This document shows, piece after piece, positions 25,986 through 34,198 of a stretch of 64,000 bases of DNA. Numbering within the stretch: position 1 is the stretch's first letter; each line of letters opens with the position of its first letter. Origin of the DNA: Roseibium sp. TrichSKD4. Its GTDB lineage: Bacteria; Pseudomonadota; Alphaproteobacteria; Rhizobiales; Stappiaceae. The stretch is from contig NZ_GL476304.1 in the NCBI RefSeq assembly GCF_000148725.1, positions 274,527-338,526 on the forward strand. Direction: 5' to 3'. The notes beneath the pieces are model-generated. The model saw only the letters and a list, made by a program, of their open reading frames with translations. It ran no database searches and had not been told where the DNA came from. A program made the position numbers and the translations under genes.

Positions 25986-28202
25986 TCAGGTGCGGATTGG
26001 TACTTCCAAAATTGGCCGCAGCGGCTCGATCTGTGTCGCATATTGACGTACGACCTGATCGTAGAGATCAGCTACACCCTTCGCTTGTACAGAGACCACC
26101 ATCGCGTAGCTCAATTTTTCAGGAGGAGCATAATTGCGCCCTTCAAGCCGAGCATTGTAGTGGATGTCGAAGCAGGGGTTGATCAAAGAACTGCCGCGTT
26201 TGCGTTTGACCGCATGAAGACAGTTTTCCCACTTCCAGGCATCGTGCCTCAATTCATCTTCCGTCGCACCCGGTAGAGACGAGCCAAAGAAGCTGTCGGA
26301 ATTGGGATGGACCTGCTCGTCGCGCGAATATTTTGTGTCGTTGGGGCGGAAAGTCACTTCCAATCCGGCTCGCGTATAGTTTCCGGGGTGATGCGGATCT
26401 GTTTGGGTCTTGTAACAGAGCGTGGCTGTAATAGAGACCATACCGCTCATTTGCGTTGACGGAACAGGAATTGCTGCACGGATATACTTGGCCGGGGATA
26501 TTTCGCCCTGGTAAACGACCCGAACCGTGTCGTCATCACAAAGGATGACGTCGTCCAAACTGCGCGCAACACGCCCCCAACCGATTTCTTTGTGATCTTG
26601 GCCACCTTCCTCACTTGTATGCACAAGGAGAGTACGGATGGCGAGATGGTTCAGGCTGCCTCCGAAGTGAGCGCGAATGCCGGCACCCAACCGCAACACA
26701 CTTGGCGTGGCGAAGGATGTGCCACCCGTCGTTGTGAGCGAAGGTATCGCGTCGGGTGCGACAACGACGAAGGGGCGACTGAACTCGCCCCCGAAATCGA
26801 CCAGATCCGGCTTCACAAGACCCGGGCTACGCCCCGGTCCCTTCGAACTGTAGAGTGCGCGTTGCCAATCCTCTCCAGGAGTATCGCAGGCACCAATTGC
26901 TAACGCGTTGACACAGTCGGACGGAACCTGAACGCGGTCCAAGCCGAGTATGGCGTCCCCTTCCCCATCGTTTCCAACTGCTATCATTGCCAGTGTGGAT
27001 ACTCTTGAAAGACGGTCGTCCAGCACGGCGGTCCAAGCGTGAACATCATCATCCTCGATTGGGAGGCAAGGGCCGAGACTCAGATTGATGAAATCATACT
27101 CTTGGCTCGACAACACCCCTTCAATCCTCTCGAGGATTTCGTACAGTTCGTGTGGGTTTTGTCCCGGCGCTTCGTCCAAGACCCGATAGTGATCAATATT
27201 TGCATAGGGGCGTGGCAAAGGTTCTTTGGTGTTGATGTGTCCAAACAACGCCGCAGATGTCACACCAACACCGTGCGACAGGTCATCTTCTGTCGCTGGG
27301 AGCATTCCGGGTAGCTCATAGGGTGTCGCCCATTGGGTCAAAGGATGGTTATCCGGTATACCACCATCAAAAATTGCGACCCGGACATCTTCTGACACGG
27401 GTCCTTCGGAGGGTAGCACCAGATCAGTTGTTGGGATCCCTGCCGAACGAATGGTCGGCCGTAGGATTCTTAAGCCGGGCATTTGCCTCAATGTTCTAAC
27501 ACCGGTAAAAAGCGCGATGTCATCTGCTCTCTCCACAGGCGCGTCGAGCTCGAGAAAGCAAAGACCTTTGGCGAAGAAACGTCGGCCGAGTTCTACTTCG
27601 ATTTCTTGGACTTGAAGATATTCCTCAAAAGCTTCAAGCATAACGCGCTCAAGCTCGTTGGCATGCAGTACAGTCTCCAGTGCCATTCGCCCTCGCTCGG
27701 GCAAAGACCCTTTGATTTTGGCGTGAGGAACTGGTGCTAAGACCTCCTCAATAGAAATAAGTGCATTCGCGCTTCCTCTATTTGCGCGCCAATTTGGAAG
27801 TTGCTGGCTCCATGAGCGAATAGCAGACCTACGGCCTTTCGCGAATAGTTCAGTCGTTACGGCTTCTTCGGGCTCCCTGCCTCGCGATCGCTTAGCTGGG
27901 GTTGCCTTCTTTGGGCGGCTACCAATCACTTCGATACCCACATCCCGCATGAGTTCATAGGGGAAAAAGGACTTTGCGATGTATTCTGGATTTAGCGTCA
28001 GTGAGATAACTGCCTCATCACCCGGGCAAGCCGCTTGAGGAAGATCATCAATGCGCGATGACGCCTCGGTGACCATTGGCGAAAGCCTGCTGCGAGCCTC
28101 GTTGAATGTGTAAGGGGGCTCCTTCGGAGCGCCTCCGCCTTTGACGACGATATTGTTAGTGAGGCGTTCACCCCGACCCAGAAGAAAATTCTGTTTGCTC
28201 AT
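25986..28202 (-). CDS. ietS: IetS-like subtilisin-family serine protease (defence/plasmid exclusion)
   Basis: The 738-aa cytosolic S8 peptidase has no signal peptide. The triad is visible as D279 (VAIFDGGIPDNHP), H310 (SHGVGVTS) and S496 (GTSFATPS), with the oxyanion Asn at about N411 (AVGNDG). Residues 1-260 form an N-terminal domain not seen in secreted subtilases, and about 200 residues of beta-rich C-terminal domain follow. Its partner, the AAA+ ATPase, is encoded 9 bases upstream. The pair matches IetA/IetS, found as a plasmid incompatibility/exclusion factor in Agrobacterium and later reported among anti-phage systems. The protease is the likely effector. Confidence 0.85.
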   Translation of the reverse strand: MSKQNFLLGRGERLTNNIVVKGGGAPKEPPYTFNEARSRLSPMVTEASSRIDDLPQAACPGDEAVISLTLNPEYIAKSFFPYELMRDVGIEVIGSRPKKATPAKRSRGREPEEAVTTELFAKGRRSAIRSWSQQLPNWRANRGSANALISIEEVLAPVPHAKIKGSLPERGRMALETVLHANELERVMLEAFEEYLQVQEIEVELGRRFFAKGLCFLELDAPVERADDIALFTGVRTLRQMPGLRILRPTIRSAGIPTTDLVLPSEGPVSEDVRVAIFDGGIPDNHPLTQWATPYELPGMLPATEDDLSHGVGVTSAALFGHINTKEPLPRPYANIDHYRVLDEAPGQNPHELYEILERIEGVLSSQEYDFINLSLGPCLPIEDDDVHAWTAVLDDRLSRVSTLAMIAVGNDGEGDAILGLDRVQVPSDCVNALAIGACDTPGEDWQRALYSSKGPGRSPGLVKPDLVDFGGEFSRPFVVVAPDAIPSLTTTGGTSFATPSVLRLGAGIRAHFGGSLNHLAIRTLLVHTSEEGGQDHKEIGWGRVARSLDDVILCDDDTVRVVYQGEISPAKYIRAAIPVPSTQMSGMVSITATLCYKTQTDPHHPGNYTRAGLEVTFRPNDTKYSRDEQVHPNSDSFFGSSLPGATEDELRHDAWKWENCLHAVKRKRGSSLINPCFDIHYNARLEGRNYAPPEKLSYAMVVSVQAKGVADLYDQVVRQYATQIEPLRPILEVPIRT

Positions 28203-28211
28203 CGCTATTGT

Positions 28212-29321
28212 TTAATCCTTTAAAACTTCATTGTTCTTCAAATGTATGCGGATCGTATCGCGCGCGACCCCCGTGATTTCATGCGCTTTTCTTTGGGTCA
28301 CCAGACCATTCCTGACTAGCCGGACCGCGATTTCAATGCGCTCCTGTTTCGAGTGATTGTCAGATGCGACGAGCTGGGAAAGGTAATGATCCAGCCCTTT
28401 GCCATTCAGTGCAGCGGAGCGGCGCGCAAGGGTGACTTCGCGTTCGATGTCGCTATAGGATCGCCCGATCAAAGAGACCGAAAGGATGTCGACCCAGGCG
28501 GACATATCCGGCGCGACCTCTTCAAGCAGCGCCCCCAAAAACGCACGTATCCCGGCTTCCTCCGGCAGAGCGAAGTCGATAGGTTGTTCGAAGCGCCGCC
28601 ATACTGCGGGATCAAGCAGATCTGAATGGTTGGTGGCTGCGATGAGTAGGCCGGACGAAGGCCAATCATCCAGCTGCTGAAGTAAAACCGTGACCAGTCG
28701 CTTTAGCTCTCCGATCTCTCCGGCATCATCGCGGCGCTTTGCGATCGCGTCCAACTCATCGAGCAGAAGAACGCAATCAACGGATTTTGCGTAATCCAGC
28801 ACATGCCTCAAATTGGATCCTGTGCGCCCGAGATAGCTGCTCATCACAGCAGACAGATCGAGGATAATGAGCGGAACCCCGAGCTCGCGTGCAACCCAGC
28901 GTGCACCTAGAGTCTTTCCGACGCCGGGAGGGCCTGTGAATAAAACCGTTCTTGTCGGCTCTAATCCTGCCTCAAGCAATGCGCCGAGGTTTTGCCTCTC
29001 GTTCACAAGGCGGGACAACGTGCTTTGGACATGCTCCGTGTAGACTGGCTCCATTTGCAGTAACGGGGTGTCCTCAACCCTCAACAGCTGGAAGCGAGAA
29101 TCAGTGTCGGTCGGCAAAGCCTTTTCCATACCCTTGCGCAAGGGCGATGCTCGCGTGGGGTTTTTGCGAAGTAGCTCTATCAAGGCACCTGAGAATTGCT
29201 TATTCAGACTGCGGCGCTTCGCTATTCGATGCAGATACGTCAGAACGTCTTGAGTGCGCCCTGACAGCGCCACCCTCGCAAGGTGGACGAAATCCTTTTC
29301 GATTTCATCATTATCTGCCAT
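28212..29321 (-). CDS. ietA: IetA-like AAA+ ATPase
   Basis: The 369-aa ATPase has Walker A GPPGVGKT (130-137), Walker B LLLDELD (about 185-191), sensor-1 ATNH (about 229-232) and a WRRFE arginine-finger segment. The N-terminal 100 residues are helical. The last 40 (LVTQRKAHEITGVARDTIRIHLK) look like a helix-turn-helix, so the ATPase may contact DNA. It is encoded just upstream of the subtilase, in the order of the IetAS system. It probably senses the invader or presents protein to the protease. This mechanism is inference. Confidence 0.85.
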   Translation of the reverse strand: MADNDEIEKDFVHLARVALSGRTQDVLTYLHRIAKRRSLNKQFSGALIELLRKNPTRASPLRKGMEKALPTDTDSRFQLLRVEDTPLLQMEPVYTEHVQSTLSRLVNERQNLGALLEAGLEPTRTVLFTGPPGVGKTLGARWVARELGVPLIILDLSAVMSSYLGRTGSNLRHVLDYAKSVDCVLLLDELDAIAKRRDDAGEIGELKRLVTVLLQQLDDWPSSGLLIAATNHSDLLDPAVWRRFEQPIDFALPEEAGIRAFLGALLEEVAPDMSAWVDILSVSLIGRSYSDIEREVTLARRSAALNGKGLDHYLSQLVASDNHSKQERIEIAVRLVRNGLVTQRKAHEITGVARDTIRIHLKNNEVLKD

Positions 29322-29787
29322 TCTTTTATCCCAATTATTTATTTGTCTTAGCTGGTCACTAACATAACTGGGAGGAAATTATTTTACAAACCCTTTATTC
29401 TTCCACTTTAGAAATTTCATTCATTGATACGCTAACTCCTTAGCGTTGATCAGGCACTCAGCCGCGATCCGGAGCCACTTGGGGGCGCACCAAACGGTAT
29501 CGATCCTTTGTGAATGTCCCGTATGAGATGACGGACGAGACCGTTATCTCCTGATCCTGCTATCAACCTTTACAGGCCAACACCGATCACTCCCGCGCGC
29601 GGGTGTCCAAACAGCAGCGCCAAACAGAGAAAGGCGTCTGGCAACGGTCAATCAACTAGACGCCCCTCTCAGGTTGACCACCCTAAGAGCGACTTCGCGT
29701 GTCCCTTCGGACCAGTGGTAGCAGTTACATCACAGGTAAACTGCGGCGACGTTTGAATTGTATCGGATTGTAAGGTTTGCATTTGGC
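29322..29787. other. Intergenic region upstream of ietA
   Basis: No supported gene in 466 bases. The main visible structure is a perfect hairpin at 29429-29446 (ACGCTAA, CTCC loop, TTAGCGT), about 110 bases before the ietA start. It could be an operator. A separate promoter for the defence pair is likely within this stretch. Confidence 0.5.
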
Positions 29788-30825
29788 TCACCCAGTCTTC
29801 GGCCCCATAACCCGCGTTGGCAGGTTGGAAACGGGCTCATCCCCACGGAAGTGCCCTTTGACCAGTACGACCTTCCCGTTGCGGTAATGACGCTCATGTT
29901 CACTCACCCAATGGCGAACTGGACCAGCCCGCTCTTCCCTCGATTGTCGCTCGAACTCTATGCGAGCCTGCTTCTCTATCATATGGGAGATGGCTTGAGG
30001 GCCGATCCGGATCGTTAGATGGGACTTCTGCGCGCTGGTAACCCAGGACTTCCCGAACTTACGGGCCACCTTAGCTTCCTTCGCTGAAAGTGTTTCCGTC
30101 GGCGTTGGGATAATTCCTCCCAAGTCAGGAGAAACCAGCATCGCAAAGAGCGCAAATGGGATAAAAAGGTCTTGCTTCGTGCGGCTATCGAAATACCCCA
30201 GATTCGCATGAATGCGTTCCTCTGGGTATTGGAGCCGCTTATAGTAATCAAGTAAATGAAGGACCCGGTCTAACAGGTAGTCGTCGAAATTCGGCTGCCC
30301 GTCTGCAGCACGGATAACCCGAAGTCGGCATGTGGGATCCATAAGCTTGGAACCGCTTTCACGAGCGAACATGATGATGCTTAAATGATCTGCATCGCGA
30401 TCATCGATCAAATAACCGCATAGACCCGAACCCAGTGGTTTTTCATAGCCTGCATTTTGGGGCGAATCTCGATCAACGCGTGATGAAGCCAACGCCCCAT
30501 AATCAAACTCAACCCAAGCAACCTTGGCAGGAAGCTCAATCGCTCCCAGTTTTACAACCGAAGGGACATCTGTGTCCTTCACTTGCAATAAAAAGTCATC
30601 ATGGAGTGTATCTGCGTAAGAAGCCGCCAAATGATCCAGTAGATAAACTTTGGCCTGCTGCAGTGCCTCAAGTGTATTTTCTCGAAACAGTCGAAGCTCG
30701 TCGGTTCGGGAAAAATGCCATATCGGATCGTCCTTCGGTGAAGACCTACCTGCCAGCGAAGAGCCATAAGTGGATATCAAATCCTTGTATAACATCCTTG
30801 GTGTTCCAAATATCTCGAAGAACAA
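29788..30825 (-). CDS. Phage-associated protein of unknown function
   Basis: The 345-aa soluble protein has no motif I can assign. The N-terminal 100 residues are mostly helical. The middle (AIELPAKVAWVEFDYGAL, then GSGLCGYLIDDRDADHLSIIMFAR) looks like an alpha/beta or beta-rich core. The basic C terminus (ARIEFERQSREERAGPVRHWVSEHERHYRNGKVVLVKGHFRGDEPV) resembles the R-HWV-H-R-NGK-V-VKGHFRGD ending that I have seen in other alphaproteobacterial phage proteins of unknown role. It lies between lysis and defence genes. Replication, packaging or accessory functions are all possible. Confidence 0.6.
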   Translation of the reverse strand: MFFEIFGTPRMLYKDLISTYGSSLAGRSSPKDDPIWHFSRTDELRLFRENTLEALQQAKVYLLDHLAASYADTLHDDFLLQVKDTDVPSVVKLGAIELPAKVAWVEFDYGALASSRVDRDSPQNAGYEKPLGSGLCGYLIDDRDADHLSIIMFARESGSKLMDPTCRLRVIRAADGQPNFDDYLLDRVLHLLDYYKRLQYPEERIHANLGYFDSRTKQDLFIPFALFAMLVSPDLGGIIPTPTETLSAKEAKVARKFGKSWVTSAQKSHLTIRIGPQAISHMIEKQARIEFERQSREERAGPVRHWVSEHERHYRNGKVVLVKGHFRGDEPVSNLPTRVMGPKTG

Positions 30826-30919
30826 TTTAAGACATAACTATCTCCAGTTCTAAACTTGATGGATTTCGCCTGTCGAGCGTTTCAATAGAACCAATCGAAT
30901 TTGTTGGCTCCCGAATTCA

Positions 30920-31189
30920 CTACAACTGCCTGAACCTTTGATAGTGGAACAGGATCACGCCCGCGAAGAGCACGCCGAGCCCAGCCTTGAGCAGCAACGC
31001 TATATTCGGCACACCCATCAGCCCCAATTCACCAAGCCCATCTGCGGACAATGCCAGAACCAATAGGCCAATACCAATCCGCATGATGGCGGGAACCAGC
31101 CCGAGACGGGTGTCGCTGGTCTGGTGAATAATCCACCATCCGGCAAGTGCGGTTGCCCAGGTAACAAATTGATCGATCCAGAACACCAT
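30920..31189 (-). CDS. Small phage membrane protein (lysis region)
   Basis: The 89-aa protein has three hydrophobic segments (about 8-22, 33-50 and 60-80) and a short basic C-terminal tail HYQRFRQL. It is the last gene of the lysis cassette and abuts the next membrane gene. Size and topology are holin-like, and so is the neighbouring 103-aa protein; one may be the holin and the other an antiholin. Confidence 0.55.
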   Translation of the reverse strand: MVFWIDQFVTWATALAGWWIIHQTSDTRLGLVPAIMRIGIGLLVLALSADGLGELGLMGVPNIALLLKAGLGVLFAGVILFHYQRFRQL

Positions 31190-31500
31190 TACTTCTTGCC
31201 CCCGACCAATTTGTTTTGAAGTAGCAGGACAGCGGTTTCACCGGCATAGCCGCACAGGAACCCTGCCGCCAACCAGGCATAGACCTCCTGTTCAACGAAA
31301 CCTGTCAGAAAGTGTGCGATTATAGGGCCAAGAAAGATGGCAGCGGCCCCACCGGCAACGCCTTGGGCAAGTCGCCTGCGCCAGTGCCGCTCAGGAGCAA
31401 CAACGGCCTTGACCACCGCCCCGGTGATCCCGGACAGGGCGAGAAGCTGGATATTGGACCCAATACCGCTCCAAAGGTCTGCAATTGATCCATCCATCAT
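31189..31500 (-). CDS. Holin-like membrane protein
   Basis: The 103-aa protein has three hydrophobic stretches (IQLLALSGITGAVVKAVV, GVAGGAAAIFLGPIIAHFL, WLAAGFLCGYAGETAVLLL) and a charged loop RHWRRRL. This layout resembles class I phage holins and the small membrane proteins of gene transfer agents. The start at 31500 forms an ATGA with the upstream lipoprotein stop. Confidence 0.6.
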   Translation of the reverse strand: MMDGSIADLWSGIGSNIQLLALSGITGAVVKAVVAPERHWRRRLAQGVAGGAAAIFLGPIIAHFLTGFVEQEVYAWLAAGFLCGYAGETAVLLLQNKLVGGKK

Positions 31501-31700
31501 CGGCACCCCTGCTCTTTCTCAAGCTCCAGAACAGTATCGAGTGAGCGAGCCAGTCGCTCTGACACAACATCGGCGTCGTGTGCTTCCCACTTGATCTCGG
31601 ACAAGGCGGCACAGAGGCCGCTATTTGGGCCGATTGGTGCGCTGACGCAGCCGGTTGCGAATATCGCCAAGAGCGCGGCGATCAGATGTTTGACGTGCAC
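31497..31700 (-). CDS. Small lipoprotein, candidate o-spanin (Rz1-like)
   Basis: The 67-aa protein has a signal sequence and lipobox (LLAIFATGC), giving a mature lipoprotein of about 50 residues. Its first 80 bases overlap the upstream small gene in another frame. Nested overlap with a small membrane protein in the lysis cassette is the classic Rz/Rz1 arrangement, in which the lipoprotein sits in the outer membrane and joins an inner-membrane partner to disrupt the envelope. It has two cysteines downstream and is not proline-rich as lambda Rz1 is. Confidence 0.6.
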   Translation of the reverse strand: MHVKHLIAALLAIFATGCVSAPIGPNSGLCAALSEIKWEAHDADVVSERLARSLDTVLELEKEQGCR

Positions 31701-31839
31701 GGGAAATAGCCTTTCGGGACTTCAGCTGAGCCTTCAAAACAGTGTTCTGTCGGATAAGCCGGTCCTGTTTCCAGTCTAAGACAAGCCCGCGAACAAGGTC
31801 CGCGAGCAGCTTTGTCACAAAAGAGACGAGAAGGTTCAT
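31621..31839 (-). CDS. Small membrane/coiled-coil protein, candidate i-spanin (Rz-like)
   Basis: The 72-aa protein has an N-terminal hydrophobic helix (LLVSFVTKLLADLVRGLVLDW) and a highly charged helix RLIRQNTVLKAQLKSRKAIS that could form a coiled coil. The lipoprotein gene starts inside it in a different frame. It is shorter than typical Rz (about 150 aa), so the spanin call rests mainly on the nested arrangement. Confidence 0.5.
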   Translation of the reverse strand: MNLLVSFVTKLLADLVRGLVLDWKQDRLIRQNTVLKAQLKSRKAISRARQTSDRRALGDIRNRLRQRTNRPK

Positions 31840-32330
31840 GAGGAGTGGCTCGTCACAAAGCCGATCCGGCCATCCCGGTTGAGGTCCATACCAAGCCGCG
31901 CCTCAAGGCGGTCAATCACGCCCTGCCGGTTTATCCCGAAATAGTCCAAGGTTTCGGGCATGGCCTTGAGAACATAGTCAGCTGCCATGGCAAGGGTTTC
32001 GTTTTTGACATCGACCTCAAGGGAACCCGAGAGACGGTCTCCCATTTGGTTTCCGAGCCGTTCCCCAATTCGCTCTCTGGCGTAAGCGATACCGTTGAAG
32101 AGCGCGTCATCAAGCCTGGCTCGCATCTGTTCATTGAGCTGGATGCCCGTCTTGGCCTCAAAGGTGTTCACGGCCTTGCGGCCAAACCAGACAACAACAC
32201 CTGCCAGAACCGTCATCACCGTCTCAAAGACAGGAACCGCAAAGGGGGAAAGATCAACTGTGGTCCCGGCAAAGGCCGAGACGGGACACAGAACGAGCGC
32301 TATCAGCGCCGCGAATGCGAAGCGGATCAT
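31836..32330 (-). CDS. Phage lysis-region membrane protein (LL-H holin-like)
   Basis: The 164-aa protein has a possible signal sequence (MIRFAFAALIALVLCPVSAFA) followed by a transmembrane helix (FETVMTVLAGVVVWFG) and a long charged helical domain with ARLDDALFNGIAYARERIGERLG. That combination resembles the LL-H-type holin family (short exported N terminus, one helix, cytoplasmic or periplasmic helical tail). The C-terminal MDLNRDGRIGF looks like an EF-hand-type calcium loop, unusual for a holin. Confidence 0.6.
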   Translation of the reverse strand: MIRFAFAALIALVLCPVSAFAGTTVDLSPFAVPVFETVMTVLAGVVVWFGRKAVNTFEAKTGIQLNEQMRARLDDALFNGIAYARERIGERLGNQMGDRLSGSLEVDVKNETLAMAADYVLKAMPETLDYFGINRQGVIDRLEARLGMDLNRDGRIGFVTSHSS

Positions 32331-32400
32331 TTCAAAATACTCCGATTTTTTGAGGTAGTGAGGGTTTGCTGAATGTTCAGCGAATCAAGCGGCTATTGGT

Positions 32401-33177
32401 TCAAGCCGTCTTGAGAAGTTTGACGATCATTTCTGCGTGGTAGAGCGCGGTTGCCGTATCAGGCTTTTCGTCATTGTCAGGCATGGCAAGGAATGGCGGC
32501 TTGCCTTGCAGGGCCAGTTTCATTTCCTCGAGGACCTGCGGACCGACAATGCCATCCACCTGAATGCCACGTTCTTTCTGGAACCACATGGTCACCAGCT
32601 CTAGCGTGTGATCAAACGGGCCTGTTGCCGGCACAGGATACGGATGGCCGATCTTGTCACGGTAAGCACCCAGATCCTCACGCCATCGATGAACATCCGG
32701 CCCCGCATCCCCTCGCCTCAACAGCCCGTCCGGGTTTTTGGAAACCACGATGCTGCGCCCTTCCGGGAAAAGGTGGTCATACTCGGCGGAGGCGTTGAAA
32801 CACGGACAGGCTTTAGCCGCATATTCATTGTGACCAGACACTTTTTGAATGTTGAACCGGTCCCGCAAATTGGTCAGCTCGGCAATCAATCCCTCTTTCT
32901 GGGAAAGGGTGCGGGTGTCCTTCGCAGTCTTGCCATCCTTGGAAAGCCCGCCGACATAGACCACGCCAATGGTACGGAGATTGTGGCCCGCGCAATGCGC
33001 GCCCACACTTGCCAAATCCCTGCCCTGCCAACTGTCGCCATTCAGATCGATCACGCGGTGATAGCCAATACCGGACCAGCCACGGGCGCGGTGCCATGTG
33101 TCGATTTCCTTGACCGACACAGCCCGCCCTTCAGGCGTTGCCGTACAATGGACAATGATTTCTGTGAGTGGGCGCAT
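32401..33177 (-). CDS. Endolysin: N-acetylmuramoyl-L-alanine amidase with peptidoglycan-binding domain
   Basis: The 258-aa endolysin has an N-terminal amidase_2 domain of T7 lysozyme type. The zinc ligands are visible in IIVHCTAT (H10), and the C-terminal ligand motif is HNEYAAKACPCFN. A second domain (about 150-225, LRRGDAGPDVHRWREDL then VDGIVGPQV) is a PG_binding_1 repeat that targets the wall. It cleaves the amide between muramic acid and L-alanine at lysis. There is no signal peptide, so release depends on a holin. Confidence 0.88.
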   Translation of the reverse strand: MRPLTEIIVHCTATPEGRAVSVKEIDTWHRARGWSGIGYHRVIDLNGDSWQGRDLASVGAHCAGHNLRTIGVVYVGGLSKDGKTAKDTRTLSQKEGLIAELTNLRDRFNIQKVSGHNEYAAKACPCFNASAEYDHLFPEGRSIVVSKNPDGLLRRGDAGPDVHRWREDLGAYRDKIGHPYPVPATGPFDHTLELVTMWFQKERGIQVDGIVGPQVLEEMKLALQGKPPFLAMPDNDEKPDTATALYHAEMIVKLLKTA

Positions 33178-33210
33178 GATTGGCTTCCTTGTTCAGGGCA
33201 AAACACGAAA

Positions 33211-33230
33211 AGGCCCACGTGCGTGAGCCT
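33211..33230 (-). terminator. Intrinsic terminator between the tail and lysis genes
   Basis: The minus-strand hairpin AGGCTCAC/GTGGGCCT (one mismatch, 4-base loop) is followed by TTTT. It may separate late tail transcription from the lysis cassette or act partially. Confidence 0.55.
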
Positions 33231-33269
33231 GATGACAGTTGGATTTTTGAAAAAGGGGATCAGCCGGCG

Positions 33270-33629
33270 CTATTTGCCGAACGCCGTCCAAAGGAGGGTT
33301 GAGAAGAAGAGCACCCAGCCCCATCGCCTGGAGCATCCTCTAGCAACAGCAGCTCTTCTAAACTCCGCCGATGAAACAGACGGATCATGTCCGCGTATCA
33401 AGAGTTCATCATGAATGGCAGCGGCTGGAAGAACCGCACGATCATGGGGATCAAGCACCCATTCCAGGCACCATGGCACCGAAATATCAAACTCGGTACC
33501 TGGCGGCAGAATGAGCGTCCAGTTGGAGCCCTTCTTGCTGACATCCCATAGCAGCGGCGCAGTCAGCCGGTAGCGTTTCCGGGTGCCTGGAACCCGCTCA
33601 AATCCGTCAAACCGGGCTATTCCAGTCAT
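33270..33629 (-). CDS. DUF1353 family phage protein
   Basis: The 119-aa protein has the DUF1353 pattern: PLLWDVSKKGSNWTLILPPGTEFDISVPW, then AAAIHDELL, then SSAEFRRAAVARG. The HD-L pair and the Fxx(A)xxxxG helix are conserved in the family. It is common near phage lysis genes. Its function is unknown; a peptidoglycan or structural role has been suggested only from position. Confidence 0.72.
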   Translation of the reverse strand: MTGIARFDGFERVPGTRKRYRLTAPLLWDVSKKGSNWTLILPPGTEFDISVPWCLEWVLDPHDRAVLPAAAIHDELLIRGHDPSVSSAEFRRAAVARGCSRRWGWVLFFSTLLWTAFGK

Positions 33630-33631
33630 TT

Positions 33632-34186
33632 TTAAAACTGAGCAGCCAGTTCAGCGGTCGCCTCAGGAACCTTCGGCCACTTTTCGTCATTGGCAAAGTC
33701 CGGATCGACGGCTTCTACAAGAGCCTTGCCAGTTTGGCGAACTTGAGCGATCCACATCAAACCAGCACGATAGGCCGCCATTTGCTCTTCAGACAAAATA
33801 CCGCCGCCAGCTGCAGCTGACAGGTTCATCTGTGTTGACTGACTGGCATGTTCCAAAATCCGCCGTCCGACTTCAGCCCGGATACCGGCAATCAATGCGG
33901 CCTGTTGTTCAGCCTCGGTAGGCGCTGTCAGCTTCTCATAGACGTTCCGTCGCTCACCATCAAACTCATCGGGGTTGCCGGACGACTTCATGTCAGCAAC
34001 GGCTGCTGCCCGAACTTCCGTGTCCTCTTGCCAATTGACTTCCTTGAGCCCCTTTGTGCCTTTCGGCATTTTGGAACCCACAAGCAATGCAAGGTACTTT
34101 TGCCCCAGATACACAACGGCAAGCACACTATTGGTCATCGGCGGCTCTACGATGGTCGCCCCTTCCGAGATTTCAAAGAGTTTCAT
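33632..34186 (-). CDS. Phage tail-associated protein of unknown function
   Basis: The 184-aa soluble protein lies directly after the RCC1-type fibre. It begins MKLFEISEGATIVEPPMTNSVLAVVYLGQKYLALL and continues in helices (EAEQQAALIAGIRAEVGRRILEHAS). I recognise no domain. Small proteins following a fibre gene are often assembly chaperones, which is a guess from position here. Confidence 0.55.
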   Translation of the reverse strand: MKLFEISEGATIVEPPMTNSVLAVVYLGQKYLALLVGSKMPKGTKGLKEVNWQEDTEVRAAAVADMKSSGNPDEFDGERRNVYEKLTAPTEAEQQAALIAGIRAEVGRRILEHASQSTQMNLSAAAGGGILSEEQMAAYRAGLMWIAQVRQTGKALVEAVDPDFANDEKWPKVPEATAELAAQF

Positions 34187-34198
34187 CTAAAGGCTCCC

